Shown piece after piece: positions 1-14,021 of a stretch of DNA of 64,000 nt. The notes under the pieces were generated by a model that saw nothing but the letters and a program-made list of their open reading frames with translations, ran no database searches and was not told where the DNA came from. The DNA is from Acytostelium subglobosum LB1 (lineage: Eukaryota; Evosea; Eumycetozoa; Acytosteliales; Acytosteliaceae), in the NCBI RefSeq assembly GCF_000787575.1, contig NW_012236531.1:829396-893395 (forward strand), read 5' to 3'. The translations under genes were made by a program, and so were the position numbers. Every line of letters begins with the position of its first letter. The first letter of the stretch is position 1.

Positions 1-160
1 TCGAATTTTTGAGTGGGTGATTGGAAGAGATGTGAGGAAGAGGGGGTGAAAATAAATTAAATTTAATTTACAAAGACAAGTTCTCAACAATCTGTGCACT
101 CTCACCTTCTCTCCCACACTCAACTACTCACCTTTCACCAACCCAGCTCAACAACAATAA

Positions 161-166
161 TATAAA
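161..166 (+). promoter_or_regulatory. TATA box of the polyubiquitin gene
   Basis: The hexamer TATAAA lies 128 bases upstream of the polyubiquitin ATG, inside a CA-rich leader (positions 100-290). The position is plausible for a core promoter element of a highly expressed gene. The transcription start itself cannot be seen. Confidence 0.45.
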
Positions 167-272
167 CCCCTCAACTCCTTGCTCACTTCATTATTCTACT
201 ACCTACCTGTTTAATTATTTGTATACTTATCTAATAGATATCTCTAAACCTACTATTGTACACATTCTTTAA

Positions 273-1666
<1,394 letters not shown>

Positions 1667-2024
1667 CTTCCCAGCCAACAACCCTATCCAATAAACCCTC
1701 ATATTTCATTGGATCAACTTCTTACTGCGTGTTCAATTCATTCTCATTATTAGTTTCAAGGTTCAGAGAGTCTCTTCAGACTGTAATCGCGATTGCCACT
1801 TTCCATCAGATGGTGACCTGGTGTGATTGACTGATTGATTGACTATTATTTGTGTGAAAGTGGGGTATGAATAAATGTGATAGTCTAACCCCAACCGAGT
1901 TACATTCAGGTAAAAACCAGTGATCGATCACCTGCAACCAATCATTAACCCATACTTCAATCACAATCAGTGTCATTATTTCAAGACCAAACTTTATTAC
2001 ACATCTCTAGATACAAACAATACA
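1667..2024. other. Intergenic: polyubiquitin 3' end and upstream region of the transporter gene
   Basis: A poly(A) signal AATAAA lies at 1690-1695, 24 bases after the ubiquitin stop. The rest is AT-rich with runs of TGATTGATTGA near 1825-1845. No coding-like frame was found apart from an unused extension of the next gene's frame upstream of its ATG. Confidence 0.6.
1690..1695 (+). terminator. Poly(A) signal of polyubiquitin
   Basis: Canonical AATAAA directly downstream of the stop codon in an otherwise AT-rich stretch. Confidence 0.5.
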
Positions 2025-4201
2025 ATGACACACCATAACTCTGAGGGTCATATCAAAAAATCCAAGCAGGTAATCCTAAACAGAGGTGTCTACCAGCATC
2101 GAAAGTGCCGTGATGTACTCTTCCTCCTTCTCTTCTTGGCATTCTGGGGAGGCATGATAGTAGTTGCACAGTTTGCCATAAGGTCTGGAAACCCCAAGAG
2201 GTATGTCCTAATGTAGAGAGATGGTCTACATTCTAATTATAATCATAGATTGATATATGGAACAGATTACCAAGGCAACACATGTGGCATTAACAATATT
2301 GGCAGTCTACCGACAAACGAATCCAAGGACTTCACAAATGAGAAGTACCTCTACTTTATTTATTATACTGCATTGGCATCTTATAGAACTATTTGTGTGG
2401 ACAGGTGCCCTACTGAAACATATTTGGAGCCGACAAATGAGACACAACTGATATGTGCCTATGATACAGTACCATCGATGGATGCAATATTCCCAAATGG
2501 AACATGTATGGGTACAATATCATCGGCACCATTCCTCAATAGATGTGTTCCATCACAGTTGGAGGAAGCAACAGCCACAATCATAGACAAAATATTCAAT
2601 TTGATCAGTGTCAACTTTGGAAGTATTGCCAACAAGATATTCAGTTCAATCGCAGAACATTGGCGAATCATTGTATATGGAGCACTGATAGCGATGGGTC
2701 TAGGACTTCTTTGGATATTCCTTATGCGATTCTTTGCTGGTTTGATCACTTGGGGAACAGTACTTGGTGTCTTGGCATGCTTGGGACTACTCTGTTACCA
2801 ACTCTACTATCAATGTATGTGTATTTGTTGGTCTACCATGGTGAGACAGTACTAACATCAATCAATCAAACAAATATAGGGCAAAAGGCACAACATACAT
2901 ATGATCAGATACCTCCCAATCAAAGATTATCCATCCAGTATGATAATGTGATTGCACTCAAAGTTATATTTATTGTTCTTTGTTGTATATCAGGTATACT
3001 TGCACTCATTGTATTGGCCATGTTCTCAAGGATTAGACTTGCAGTTGGTATCATCAAGGAGACAAGCAAAGCCATTGGTATCATGCCATCAATCTTTGTC
3101 TTTCCAATATTCATCTTTGCCATTCTAGCAGCTTTCTTGGTCTACTGGACATTTGTTGGATTGTAAGTTGATTACATTCAAAGAGTTGTTTGATGACTGA
3201 AATTAATACCAACCCACAACTACAAGGTATCTGGCCACCAGTGGAACAGCTAGTTACACTACGGAAGGATTGTTTGAAGGATTCAAGGAGAACAAGACAC
3301 TTACATACTTCCAATTGTATCATTTCTTTGGTCTATTGTGGACTTATGCTTTCCTGATGGCAGTCAATCAATGTACAATCGCAGGTTCAATATCATTATG
3401 GTATTGGGTACAGGACAAGAGTGATACACCATACTTCCCAGTGTGGAAGTCCTTCTACAGAGTGCTCAGGTATCACCTTGGTTCATTGGCACTTGGTTCA
3501 ATGATACTTGCCATTGTCCAATTCATCAGATGGATGCTTCGTTTATTGGAGAAGAAGTTCAAGGGTAAAGAAGCATTCCTGGCAAGGTTCGTCGTGTCAT
3601 GTCTCAACTGCATATTCGGCTGCTTTGAAAGGTTCATCAAGTTCTTGGACAAGAATGCCTACATCATGGTAAGTATGATTGATGACGTGTTGTGCCGACC
3701 AATCCTAACAATCATCACTTCAACATTTAGATTGCAATCTATGGATATTCATTCTGTAAAGGTGCAAGAAGAGGATTCTCATTGATTGTTAGCAATGTGT
3801 TGAGAGTGGCAGCAGTTGGAGTAATCAGCTCGTTCATATTGTTTCTAGGACGAGTGTTTATTACAGTGTTGACAGTTGGAGCTTCACTCTACCTATTCAT
3901 GGAAGTGGATCATGATGGATTCTACATTGCTCCAGTTATCGTAAGTTGATTCAACTCTTCTTTCGAGATTCTTTGTCACTGACTCATCCTCAATCAATCA
4001 ACCAATTCAATGCAGCTGATTGGATTCATTGCATTCTTTATATCTGGTGGCTTTATGTCAGTGTATGACATGGCCATCGATACAATGTTGTTGTGCTTCT
4101 GTGAGGATTGTGAGCGCAATGATGGATCAGCTGAACGACCATACTACTGTCGCAAGTCACTTAGGAAGTTTATCGATGGTGGAATAGGACCATGTTGCTA
4201 A
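2025..4201 (+). CDS. Choline transporter-like protein (CTL/SLC44 family)
   Basis: Multi-pass plasma- or organelle-membrane protein of the SLC44 family, which moves choline and related amines. Six exons by GT-AG and frame: 2025-2200, 2249-2814, 2880-3162, 3227-3668, 3731-3940, 4016-4201, giving 620 residues, close to the usual family length. Typical features are an N-terminal RKCRDV motif followed by a hydrophobic helix, an extracellular loop with Cys-rich segments (GNTCG, CVDRCP), about ten hydrophobic segments, and the conserved IAIYGYSFCKGARRGF region in exon 5. The start is the first ATG in frame after a leader; an upstream GTG at 1920 is in the same frame but not a likely eukaryotic start. 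Its 3' end converges on the Nudix gene 55 bases away; AATAAA at 4246-4251 would serve it. Substrate is inferred from family only. Confidence 0.9.
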
Positions 4202-4255
4202 AGCAACAACATAGCAGCATTCATATGTTATTGTACATTGGTAATAATAAATACA

Positions 4256-6101
4256 TTAATGTGGCTTGGTCGTGCCTAAGTTATCGTCGCCAATCTTGTC
4301 GTCTATACACTGATGTTGCTGCTGTTGCACATGAGCATTGCTCTGTTCATTCGCCAGGTCGACTTGCTCGCGATCTAAGCTCACGTTAAGTTGATTGGTA
4401 TCATCAGTACTACTGTTGTTGTTGTTGTTGCCGTCTATTGACATTGACAGATGGGCTGGTCCATCACCCTCTGAGCTGTTTGATGATTGTCTTAGTTGTA
4501 CAGCAGAGAACAAGTCGATTGATGGATACTCAGTCCTGAAGTGAGCCTTGAGCTGTCCAAGCATTGGCAAGAAGAATGATATCAGATGACCAGTCTCGCC
4601 ATTGGGTCGTGCGAACTGTTGCTGTCGCTGTCCGAATATCTCTTTGAGATCGATCCACTCGAGGTACAGCTGGTCGACATTAGACATCTCGTTCTTATCC
4701 ACATCGAGGAAGCGTTGCGGCAGACCTTCGTCATAGAGTCAATCTTCAAAACGAACAACATGTACTTTGATCGAGGAAACCAGAACTTGGGAACAGTGTC
4801 TGATTGAAAGTTTGATCGCACACTGTCGATTCGGTCGCCAAAGATAAAGGCTGTCTCCTCGTTGAACTCGCGAGTGGCCGTGTCGACAGCCGTCTCGCCC
4901 TTCTCAACCTTGCCACCAAACGGCAGGAAGAGTGTCGCTGGATCTGATGGATGTCTCTTCTTTGCAGATCTATCCTCACAGCCCATGAGCACCTTGATTG
5001 TGTTGTCATGCTCAGTGTACACGAGTACACCAGCAGCTTTGAAGTATGCATCGATTGACGGTGGTATCTCCATTAACTTCATATCTTTCTTGTACATCTC
5101 TTCGAGGAAAGGTCCTGTCTGAGGCTGTTGTCTTCTGCTTCCTGTGTCGTTGTAAGGATGATGAACACCACCAGCACCAGCACCGCCCACGGCATAGTTG
5201 GTGTGTTGTTGTTGTTGTTGTTGGCCAACAACATGCTGCTGCATGCCCATGCTTTGGTCATAGTAGTTGTTGTTGTTGTTGAATGATGGATGTCCAGCAA
5301 AATGGTTGGGACCACCGCGATAGTTGTAGGTGTCTTGGTAGTGCGGGGCTGGTGGTCCACCATAGCCATTAATGTTGTTGTTGTCATATTGATATCTTTG
5401 TTGTTGGTACAGCTCTGCAGGAGGAGGTGGTGGTGGACCGCGATTATAGGGTTGTCTGTAATCATAGTCATATCCATAGTCATTGGGACTGCTCCTGTTG
5501 TTCCTACTCCCACCTCCATAACTGTTGTTGTTGTTGTAATTGTTACTACGTCCACCACTGTTTCTATTACTACTATTGCTGCTTTTNTGTTGTAATCTTT
5601 ATATCTGTTGTTGTTATTGGTGTCATCTTTGTTGTATCTGTCTGATGATCTGTCATTGTATCTTGTGTTACTTTGATCATTGTATCTGTTGTTGTTGTTG
5701 TTGTTGTTGTTGTCATTGTATCTGTTGCTATAGTCTATTGGGGCGTTGTAGTTGTTGACATGGTACTGTTGTTGAGGTTGTTGTTGAAGTTGATATGGTC
5801 GATATGGAGGAGATTGAGGCTGTTGTTGAGGAGGATGGCGTTGGGTTGGACGATATGATGTATTATATTCCTGTTGTTGATATTGTTGTTGTTGTTGTTG
5901 TTGTTGAGGATAGTATTGTTGTTGTTGTTGTTGTTGTTGTTGATAAGGGTGATATGGTTGTTGTTGTTGTTGTTGTGGCTGTGACTGATGTTGTATAGGT
6001 TGTTGTATCGGAAGATCCAGTTGTTGTTGGTTCGTTTGTTGATGATATGGTTGATACATTCTTTTCTTAAATGCAATACGTTTAAGTATGTTATTATACA
6101 T
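4256..6101 (-). CDS. Q/N-rich Nudix hydrolase
   Basis: The C-terminal half holds a Nudix domain, a fold that hydrolyses nucleoside diphosphates linked to another group. The Nudix box is at about 4850-4925: GGKVEKGE, seven residues, then REFNEET; the usual Gly after EEx is Ala. The N-terminal half is a long Gln/Asn/Tyr/Pro-rich low-complexity segment. The C-terminal tail has poly-Asn and poly-Gln. Reading needs two frame changes: one at the unresolved base 5587, and one near 4731-4738, where a single missing base would rejoin the sheets at KIDS-YDEGLPQRF. Both are probably sequencing errors, but a short intron at the second cannot be excluded. The start may be the Met at 6101 or the Met 14 codons later (MYQPYH). 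Substrate unknown. Confidence 0.75.
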
Positions 6102-6470
6102 TGACTCTCACTGTTGAAGTGTTAAAGTAAACATATGTATGATATATTAATATCCGTTATGAGTTGTAGTGTCAAGGACATGTAATCGTTCGTCTTTGAT
6201 TTTTTGAATGAAAGTGTTTCTTTGTTTGAAAATGAATAAATAATTAAAAAAAATTAAAAAATAAAATATCTGATATATTCAAGGTAGTGATCTAACCATC
6301 AATCTTACCTTCAATACAATGCAATGCACAATGTTTCTGACCGTCTTGATTCATAAACGACACATGAGTCAATCACTCATTCGTTTAGTTTAGACTTTCA
6401 TTGTCACATCACAACTTATATGAATAACAAATGAACCTAGTGAGATCAAGTACATCATCAATAACAAAGA
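6102..6470. other. Divergent promoter region, Nudix and NIPSNAP genes
   Basis: Very AT-rich, with A-tracts near 6240-6265. It separates two genes transcribed away from each other. No coding-like frame or RNA gene was recognised. Confidence 0.5.
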
Positions 6471-7400
6471 ATGTTATTTCTTTGTTCTCAAGACAATATA
6501 GTACACAACAACTTAATGGTAATATGAATAAGGTCTATGTATGTATTCATTCATTCATTCATTCATCGGTGCATTGGATTATCCAAACTAAATAATTGAT
6601 CAAACAAAACATCCAGGAACTTAGAACTTATTCAATATCACTTGAGAACTGGAACAACTTTATCGCATTGACTCAAGACCACATTCATCTGAGGACAAAA
6701 CATTCTAAACTATGTGGCTATTGGGTATGTACAATACCTGGAAAGTATGAATGGCTCGCTTTCCTAACTCATTCTACTCAACTTAGATGTCTGAGCTTGG
6801 TGGTATAAATGAAGTGGTACACTTATGGGAGTACTCATCATTGGATGACCGTGCTAAAGTACGTTATAATCTAAGATTCGATAAGGAGTGGAATGAGAAG
6901 TATATGGTCAATATGAAACCATACGTATTGAAACAGGATAATATTGTATTGAGAGAGTTCAATTGGTGTCCATTATCAATGTCACCCAATCAATTGGAAT
7001 CAAACAATGTCTGGGAGTTGTCAAGTTTCTCAATTAAACCAGGTAATGTTGGTAAATGGAGTGATGCCATATCCAAAGGTATCGATACCAGGAAGAAGCA
7101 CTCATTACCCAATGGAATGTTCTACAGTGAGATTGGAAAGTTAAACACTGTATTCCAGCTGGTATGTTATGTTAAGTCTCCTGGCTCTTGGCTTGTTCGA
7201 TCGTGCTAACTCATATATACATCACTCAATCAATCAAACATAAAAAGTGGTCATACAACAACTTTGAGGAGAGGACCAATATTGTTGAGGCAGCCTTGAA
7301 GGATAGCAAATGGAGCCAAGCCGTCGATGATTCATTGTTGGTCACAACCTCAATGGATAACAAGATTTTGGTCCCAGTACATTTTAAATCAAAGCTTTAA
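6471..7400 (+). CDS. NIPSNAP family protein
   Basis: Matches the NIPSNAP family, small proteins mostly of mitochondria with a ferredoxin-like fold. Motifs: ELRTYSI at the start of exon 2, SELGGINEVVHLWEYSSLDD (family signature) at the start of exon 3, and a second NIPSNAP-like half (VWELSSFSIKPG). Proposed exons 6471-6518, 6617-6724, 6787-7161 and 7248-7400, about 227 residues. Exons 2-4 are firm. Exon 1 is tentative: ATG TTA TTT with a GTAATA donor fits the frame, but other short first exons between 6470 and 6530 are possible, so the N-terminus (perhaps a mitochondrial signal) is uncertain. The precise role of the family is not settled; damage signalling at mitochondria is known for the animal members. 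Confidence 0.82.
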
Positions 7401-7471
7401 CATTACTAATAGTAATAAATATATTGACCCAGTACCAAATATATATAACATTAATCCAAAATTATTATTAT

Positions 7472-9007
7472 TTATTCTTTGTGTCTCTTGTCCCAGAACC
7501 ATGTTGACTTGTTTTGAATTGTTGGATGATCTTGGATACATTGTCTAAGTTTGTCGAATTCTGGTTCTGATTGGATATCATTTGAAATTGATATTCGATT
7601 GAATATATTATTGGAAAATGGTTGTATATTATATAAATATAATAAATATCTATTCCTATTCAATTGTTCAATCAACAGTGTTGTTAAATCAAAGTCACCT
7701 TGAACATTATTTGATGATAATAATAATTCAAAATTGAACGATATTGATATTGTTGTTGACTGATATTGTCCAATGAATGGAATAAAGTAATTGAGTGGAA
7801 CGTCAATTAACTTGATATGCTGTACATTGACCAATGATGATTGAATGAATGAGTTTAGTGATGGTGAACACTCTGCAGGCAATGGATCATTGAGCAGCCA
7901 AGGTGTTGAGAACATCAGTTTACGAAGTGGTCTTGTAATGATTGGAATATGGCCACGCAGTGCAATCGAGAGTTTGGTTATCTTGTGGCCATCACCACCA
8001 GACAATAAGTAGTCCAATGTTTGATCGCCAAGTGCTTGCTTGGGGAACTTGAATGTGTCCAACGACCTGTTGTTGACCAGGTATTGATGGAGTGAGCTCA
8101 AGAAATCGGATTCAATAATCATCTCTTGGAGATCCCAATCGACCAGAGGCAGGTAGATGCCGAGCCAGCGCAGCTGGGGCATGCAGGCCAATCCATCAAA
8201 CAGTTGTTTGTGCTGTAGCATCAATCTCTGGACGAAATACGAGCATTCATTATCGTAGTAATAGTTATCAAACAGGTTGAGTTTTGTGATGTTGTTGAAG
8301 CATCCACTAAAGATGAGCGGGTCAATGAATGTTGTCTCCAGGTCAGCGGTAAGCACAACCAATGTTAGACTACGAACTTTGGCAAACATTGGTTTGGCGC
8401 TCTCAAGCATTGCCAGACCCTTTCCACTCCTGTGATTGTCCACGTAGATGACCAAGCCCAGTGTATGAGGTTGAAAGAGTTGTTGATGCTGTTGTATTTG
8501 TCCGCTTTTCAACGACGCGAATACATCGAGAGGGCCATAATATGAGCCCAAGTCCGGAGATATCAGATGCCTGTCAGTCTCTGCATCTAGAGGCTTATAG
8601 TAACCTGATCCATTGAGAGTGTCTATTCGTATTATATTGCAAGGTAGACTGTAGGGTGTAATATCAAATGTAGCCATGTTGTTGTTGTTCTTTTTGTTGT
8701 TGGAGTACAGTTGCATCGCTGAGAGTGTCAATGATGAACCTTGGTATGGTATTCGAATGTGAACGGTATCATTGAGTGATAAAATGTATGAGTGCCATCT
8801 CTTTGAGACAAGATTCATAGATAGTCTCCATCTTCTTGATACAGTGCCTTGACCAAGTCCAGCATTGCCCCTCCATAGCATTGCCGCTATCTTATGTTCA
8901 ATAAGATGAGGTAACGTCATATCCATATTATTATCTGTTTGTGATGTCATCTTGTTGTTCATCATCAAGTTCAAAATGATCACGATCATTTTGAGGACCT
9001 GGATCAT
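7472..9007 (-). CDS. F-box-like / leucine-rich repeat protein of dictyostelid type
   Basis: Single open frame of 511 codons. Near the N-terminus it has LPHLIEHKIAAMLW followed by a Trp/Arg-rich NLVSKRWHSYI segment, an arrangement resembling the F-box that opens many dictyostelid repeat proteins. The rest is irregularly leucine-rich (for example LTKLNLFDNYYY-like and LRWLGIYLPL segments), consistent with divergent LRRs. F-box proteins act as substrate receptors of SCF ubiquitin ligases; that role is inferred. The start is unclear: Met codons occur at 9007, 8950 and 8926. The first overlaps another coding-like frame on the same strand that ends at 8931, so one of the later Met codons may be real. 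Confidence 0.6.
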   Translation of the reverse strand: MIQVLKMIVIILNLMMNNKMTSQTDNNMDMTLPHLIEHKIAAMLWRGNAGLGQGTVSRRWRLSMNLVSKRWHSYILSLNDTVHIRIPYQGSSLTLSAMQLYSNNKKNNNNMATFDITPYSLPCNIIRIDTLNGSGYYKPLDAETDRHLISPDLGSYYGPLDVFASLKSGQIQQHQQLFQPHTLGLVIYVDNHRSGKGLAMLESAKPMFAKVRSLTLVVLTADLETTFIDPLIFSGCFNNITKLNLFDNYYYDNECSYFVQRLMLQHKQLFDGLACMPQLRWLGIYLPLVDWDLQEMIIESDFLSSLHQYLVNNRSLDTFKFPKQALGDQTLDYLLSGGDGHKITKLSIALRGHIPIITRPLRKLMFSTPWLLNDPLPAECSPSLNSFIQSSLVNVQHIKLIDVPLNYFIPFIGQYQSTTISISFNFELLLSSNNVQGDFDLTTLLIEQLNRNRYLLYLYNIQPFSNNIFNRISISNDIQSEPEFDKLRQCIQDHPTIQNKSTWFWDKRHKE

Positions 9008-9369
9008 GGGTCCAAGGTGGAGGGCGATGGTTGGTCAAGCCTGATTCACCGCACTCAAGGAGCGACTTGGAGTCGCATGCAATGCCACTGCAACTTATAT
9101 CTCATCTAGGCCAGTACATTCAATTAAAGGTTTATCCATATCACATTGAATAAGTTGTCGTTATTGTTTGGTGTTGCTGGTATATGCATTGATCAACATA
9201 TTGTACAGTTTATTCCAAGTAATACATTATGCTACAATTCCAGGGTGTCCATCCTCATAGTGGTAGTAGTAGGTTGTAGTGTCGCGAGGGTGGTGTCCAT
9301 TGAAAGAGCACATCGATATCATTGAGTATATGACCTGCATTTACATCAAAAAGTCAATAACGTCGTCAT
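8931..9369 (-). other. Interval with unassigned coding-like frames
   Basis: Two minus-strand frames look protein-coding but belong to no gene I could assemble. One runs from 9340 (ATG) to a stop at 9227: 37 residues, His/Tyr-rich, ending YEDGHPGIVA. The second is open from 9101 to a stop at 8931, has no Met, and contains CDSKSLLECGE and NHRPPPWTHDPGPQNDRDHF. They could be 3' UTR of MYCBP plus an N-terminal exon of the F-box-like gene, or a small separate gene. Splicing between them could not be resolved. Confidence 0.25.
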
Positions 9370-9899
9370 TTACAAACCCTTCTGAACGGCCTCCAACTGA
9401 TTGGGTACACGTGTACGAGTTAGTGAGTTAGATCACCAACCATTCATTCATTCTATTACGACAACATACCTTCTTGGTCAACTCCTCAATTCTCTGTGTG
9501 AGGGCACCGACCTCAGCCTTGAGCTCAACATTCTCTTGCTTCAGGGCATCAACGTCAATACCCAGTGAGTTTCCAAGATGCTTCTTAATGAACCTGAAGG
9601 TGACAAGTTAGATTAGTATATCAAGGATGATTGATTCGAATCAACATTTAGAAAACAAACAACATACTCTAGAGCATCTGATGGCTTCTCTGACTCTTCA
9701 TATAGACCAACGAGCACCTTTGTCATGGCATCAATGACACCACTCTTCTCCAAGTAGTTCTTGAACTCTTCCTTCTCTGCTGTGTTCTATATTCATCAAT
9801 TTAAGGTTGTATATCAATAAACTTGTTCATGATTGGACTTCAATCATACTCATCAATCAATAAATCAATCAACTTGTTCGACATTATCCATACCTGCAT
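9370..9899 (-). CDS. MYCBP (c-Myc-binding protein AMY-1) homologue
   Basis: Small conserved protein, 91 residues, in four exons: 9894-9899, 9668-9786, 9470-9593, 9370-9396 on the minus strand. Family motifs are in order: EEFKNYLEKSGVIDAMTKVL, then GLYEESEKPSDALEFIKKHL, then a coiled coil (ENVELKAEVGALTQRIEEL). In animals MYCBP binds Myc and also AKAPs, and is found in cilia and flagella; amoebae lack Myc, so another role is likely. The first exon is only ATG CAG, six bases, followed by GTATGG; it sits in the AAATA-ATG context common in dictyostelids and keeps the frame. Each exon is too short to stand out as an open frame. An alternative 3' splice at 9335 would change only the last few residues. 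Confidence 0.88.
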
Positions 9900-10130
9900 T
9901 ATTTTATATTTATCTGTATGTATGTGTATAAGTAAGTTATGATTGACACCCCAAGCCCATGATGTTATGAACTCAATCATTGTTTTGTGATCAAAAAGTA
10001 AAAAAGGGCAGTTGACAACAATGAAAATTATTTGAAAACTGTCTGTTCAATGATCTGATTTATCGACCCGATTGGATATCTCGGCAAAGATCTATTATTT
10101 ATATAAATAATAATATATCTATCTTATTAT

Positions 10131-11061
10131 CTATCTTCCTCCTTGTATTGGGGCATAATATTGAAACCACAATCGATCATTGTGAGGTACAGATAATGAT
10201 GACAAAGTGTCTGTGTCCAAGTCCATGTCCATATCCATGTCATCATCACCTTTGTTGATTTGTTGTTGATCCAGTGACGTCACTGGACATTGATGACTTG
10301 ATTGGATGGTAAGTTTGTTCTTTTGGATTTGGATATCTATGATGCTTGGGTTTGTCAAGTCTGGTGAGGATGTTGAGTCAGGGGACTGCCCCGACACACC
10401 TCCAAAGTCAAACATTGTAAGCTTGGTCGACCTTCTCATGGTCAAGTACTTCATCAACTGTTTGGGTACGAAGTGCCCACCACTGCCTCCATCACTGCCA
10501 GGCACCTCTATTCCATCCAATGATCTTGATGCAAATAGTAAAGTATGTAGTTTGGTTGGTGCGGAAGGCTCGGAGAAGCTGTCTGGTTGATTGATTATCA
10601 GAGTTCTAATAACATCTCTGAGTACATGTCCAATGTCTTTGGTGGCATCTCCTGGTGCAGGACCATCATCTGACAATCTTATCAGGTAGACCTCCTTTGG
10701 AGACATTACAGAGCTACCAAGTACCAAGCAGACTATACCAATATTACTCCTTCGACTAAACTCTTTCATCAAATGTTCAAATAGTTCATTACATTGTTGT
10801 ATCAATCTATCCTGTTTTGTTGTCCTTCTAGATGATGATGATGATGACTGTTGTTGTTGTTGTTCAGACGCTATACTATTGAATGGACTGTGATTGAATG
10901 ATTGATTGCATTAGTCGATCGACTATTCAATTCACGACTAATATGACTTACCAACTTATCTGACCTCTCATGTATAGTAGGTGCTTGATGATCTCAATAA
11001 CTACTGCAGCACACATTGGATGTTGACTATGTATTCTCCATTGAAACTCTATTGTATTCAT
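10131..11061 (-). CDS. MAD2L1BP / p31comet homologue
   Basis: Adaptor that binds closed Mad2 and presents it to the AAA+ ATPase TRIP13, thus silencing the spindle checkpoint. Exons 10952-11061 and 10131-10887 join as phase 2 at an intron of 64 bases, giving 288 residues. Diagnostic segments: EIIKHLLYMRGQISCPF at the exon junction, then a QLFEHLM-like helix (CNELFEHLMKEF), then LVLGSSVMSPKEVYLIRL, the conserved strand preceding the safety-belt-like region. The C-terminal third is acidic (DDDMDMDMDLDTD) and less conserved, ending LWFQYYAPIQGGR. The ATG at 11061 is the first in frame, inside a long AT-rich leader. It is notable that TRIP13 itself lies at 40.6-42.0 kb in this window. Confidence 0.82.
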
Positions 11062-11376
11062 TCTTGTTGTTCTTATTATATCTGTCTATCTGTTTGTCAT
11101 TCATCATTAATATTTGGCGCACATGTGGATAAGTTGGTTGGGTTGAGAGAGGTGTTTATTCTTTTTGTTTGATGTATCTGGTATCAACTTGGAGGTAGCA
11201 GTAACAGATGTCAAAGGCATGCCATGTTATGGTGTCAATGCCAGCAGGGTAATAATATACTATGGGTTGGTTGGTTGGTTTGGTTGTCTGTATGATGATA
11301 TGAACATTTTTGTTGGGAATTGTAGGTGAGGCGAATAGACAAGAGGAAGGAGTCAGACTGGTCGCGGACCAACTCA

Positions 11377-12944
<1,568 letters not shown>

Positions 12945-13226
12945 CTCTTCAATATTAATATAAATATAATTATGTATATATAAATGTAATAAAAGTAAGA
13001 ATGTAATAATGAAGTTGATTGTGTGATTGATCTCACACTTGATGATGTTCACAAAGTTGAAATTACACATCTTTTTAAATATTTTAAACATTTCATTGGA
13101 ACTTCCACCTTTTCATTCATTCCCATTCGCACCCTTGCATTCGATCAACTAATCAATCAATCAATCGATAGACGTACACATACAACTACTATAACAACTT
13201 CACAAACAAACAAATAGAGACAGACA

Positions 13227-13909
13227 ATGAAATCAACATCATCATCATCATCAGATAAGAAAGAGATTGTTGAGAGATCTCAATTGTTCCTATTAAGGAA
13301 TGCTTTCAACACTGATATAGAGTTCACTACTGTAAGTAGTATGAGTAGACACGTGATGCGTGTTGAACTACACCAAGATGTGTGTGCAATGCACGCATGC
13401 CATCTGTATGTACTAATATAGTAATGACATGCAACTACAACAACAATCACACACAACACACGCACATACTATAGAAAGAGATGCGTAACAATGTACATTG
13501 GCTCAGACAAATCATTGCTGTACTGATAGGTATACTCTTTGGTCTTATCCCAGTCAAGGGCCTCTATGGTCTGGCAGGGTATGTATAACATCACATCTTG
13601 TGTTGTTGAACATCACACACTGACTCACATCCAACTCACTTACTAATATGGACACGATCTTGATTCAGATTCTTCATTGTCAACGCAGGCTTCACTACGA
13701 TTTATTACTCCAAGTTCCTCGAGGTTGAGGATGCTGATACCAAGTGGGAGTTGTTCCAGGAAGGCTTCATGCCATCCTTTGCTTGTTTCCTCGTAAGTAC
13801 ACTCATCTTGTGTCTCGGAGATGCACACATACTCATCCTTCACTTATTCAATCACATCAACAAACAAACAAACAAATAGGTATCTTGGATTATCTCTTAT
13901 AACCTGTGA
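13227..13909 (+). CDS. RAB5IF (Rab5-interacting factor, C20orf24) homologue
   Basis: Small ER membrane protein, 120 residues, from four exons: 13227-13331, 13475-13578, 13669-13792, 13880-13909. Conserved pattern: WLRQIIAVLIGILFGLIPVK (first membrane segment), GLYGLAGFFIVNAG, then FLEVEDADTKWELFQEGFMP and a final hydrophobic stretch. Animal RAB5IF assists ER membrane insertion and assembly of multipass proteins; that role is inferred here. The N-terminus has a short Ser run. Phase at each junction is consistent. It is divergently arranged with the proteasome ATPase gene, 282 bases apart. Confidence 0.85.
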
Positions 13910-14021
13910 ACAATCCAAGTAATAAACAGAGATATTTATATATAGGATAGCATCAATCATAGTATCACTTTCCCAATTGTATAGGATTGGATTGGATTGG
14001 AAACAATATTATTCAAATTGA

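Noticed and set aside
1920-2024. N-terminal extension of the choline transporter-like protein starting at 1920
   Set aside because: It begins with GTG, contains no ATG in frame before 2025 and does not resemble the family's N-terminus.
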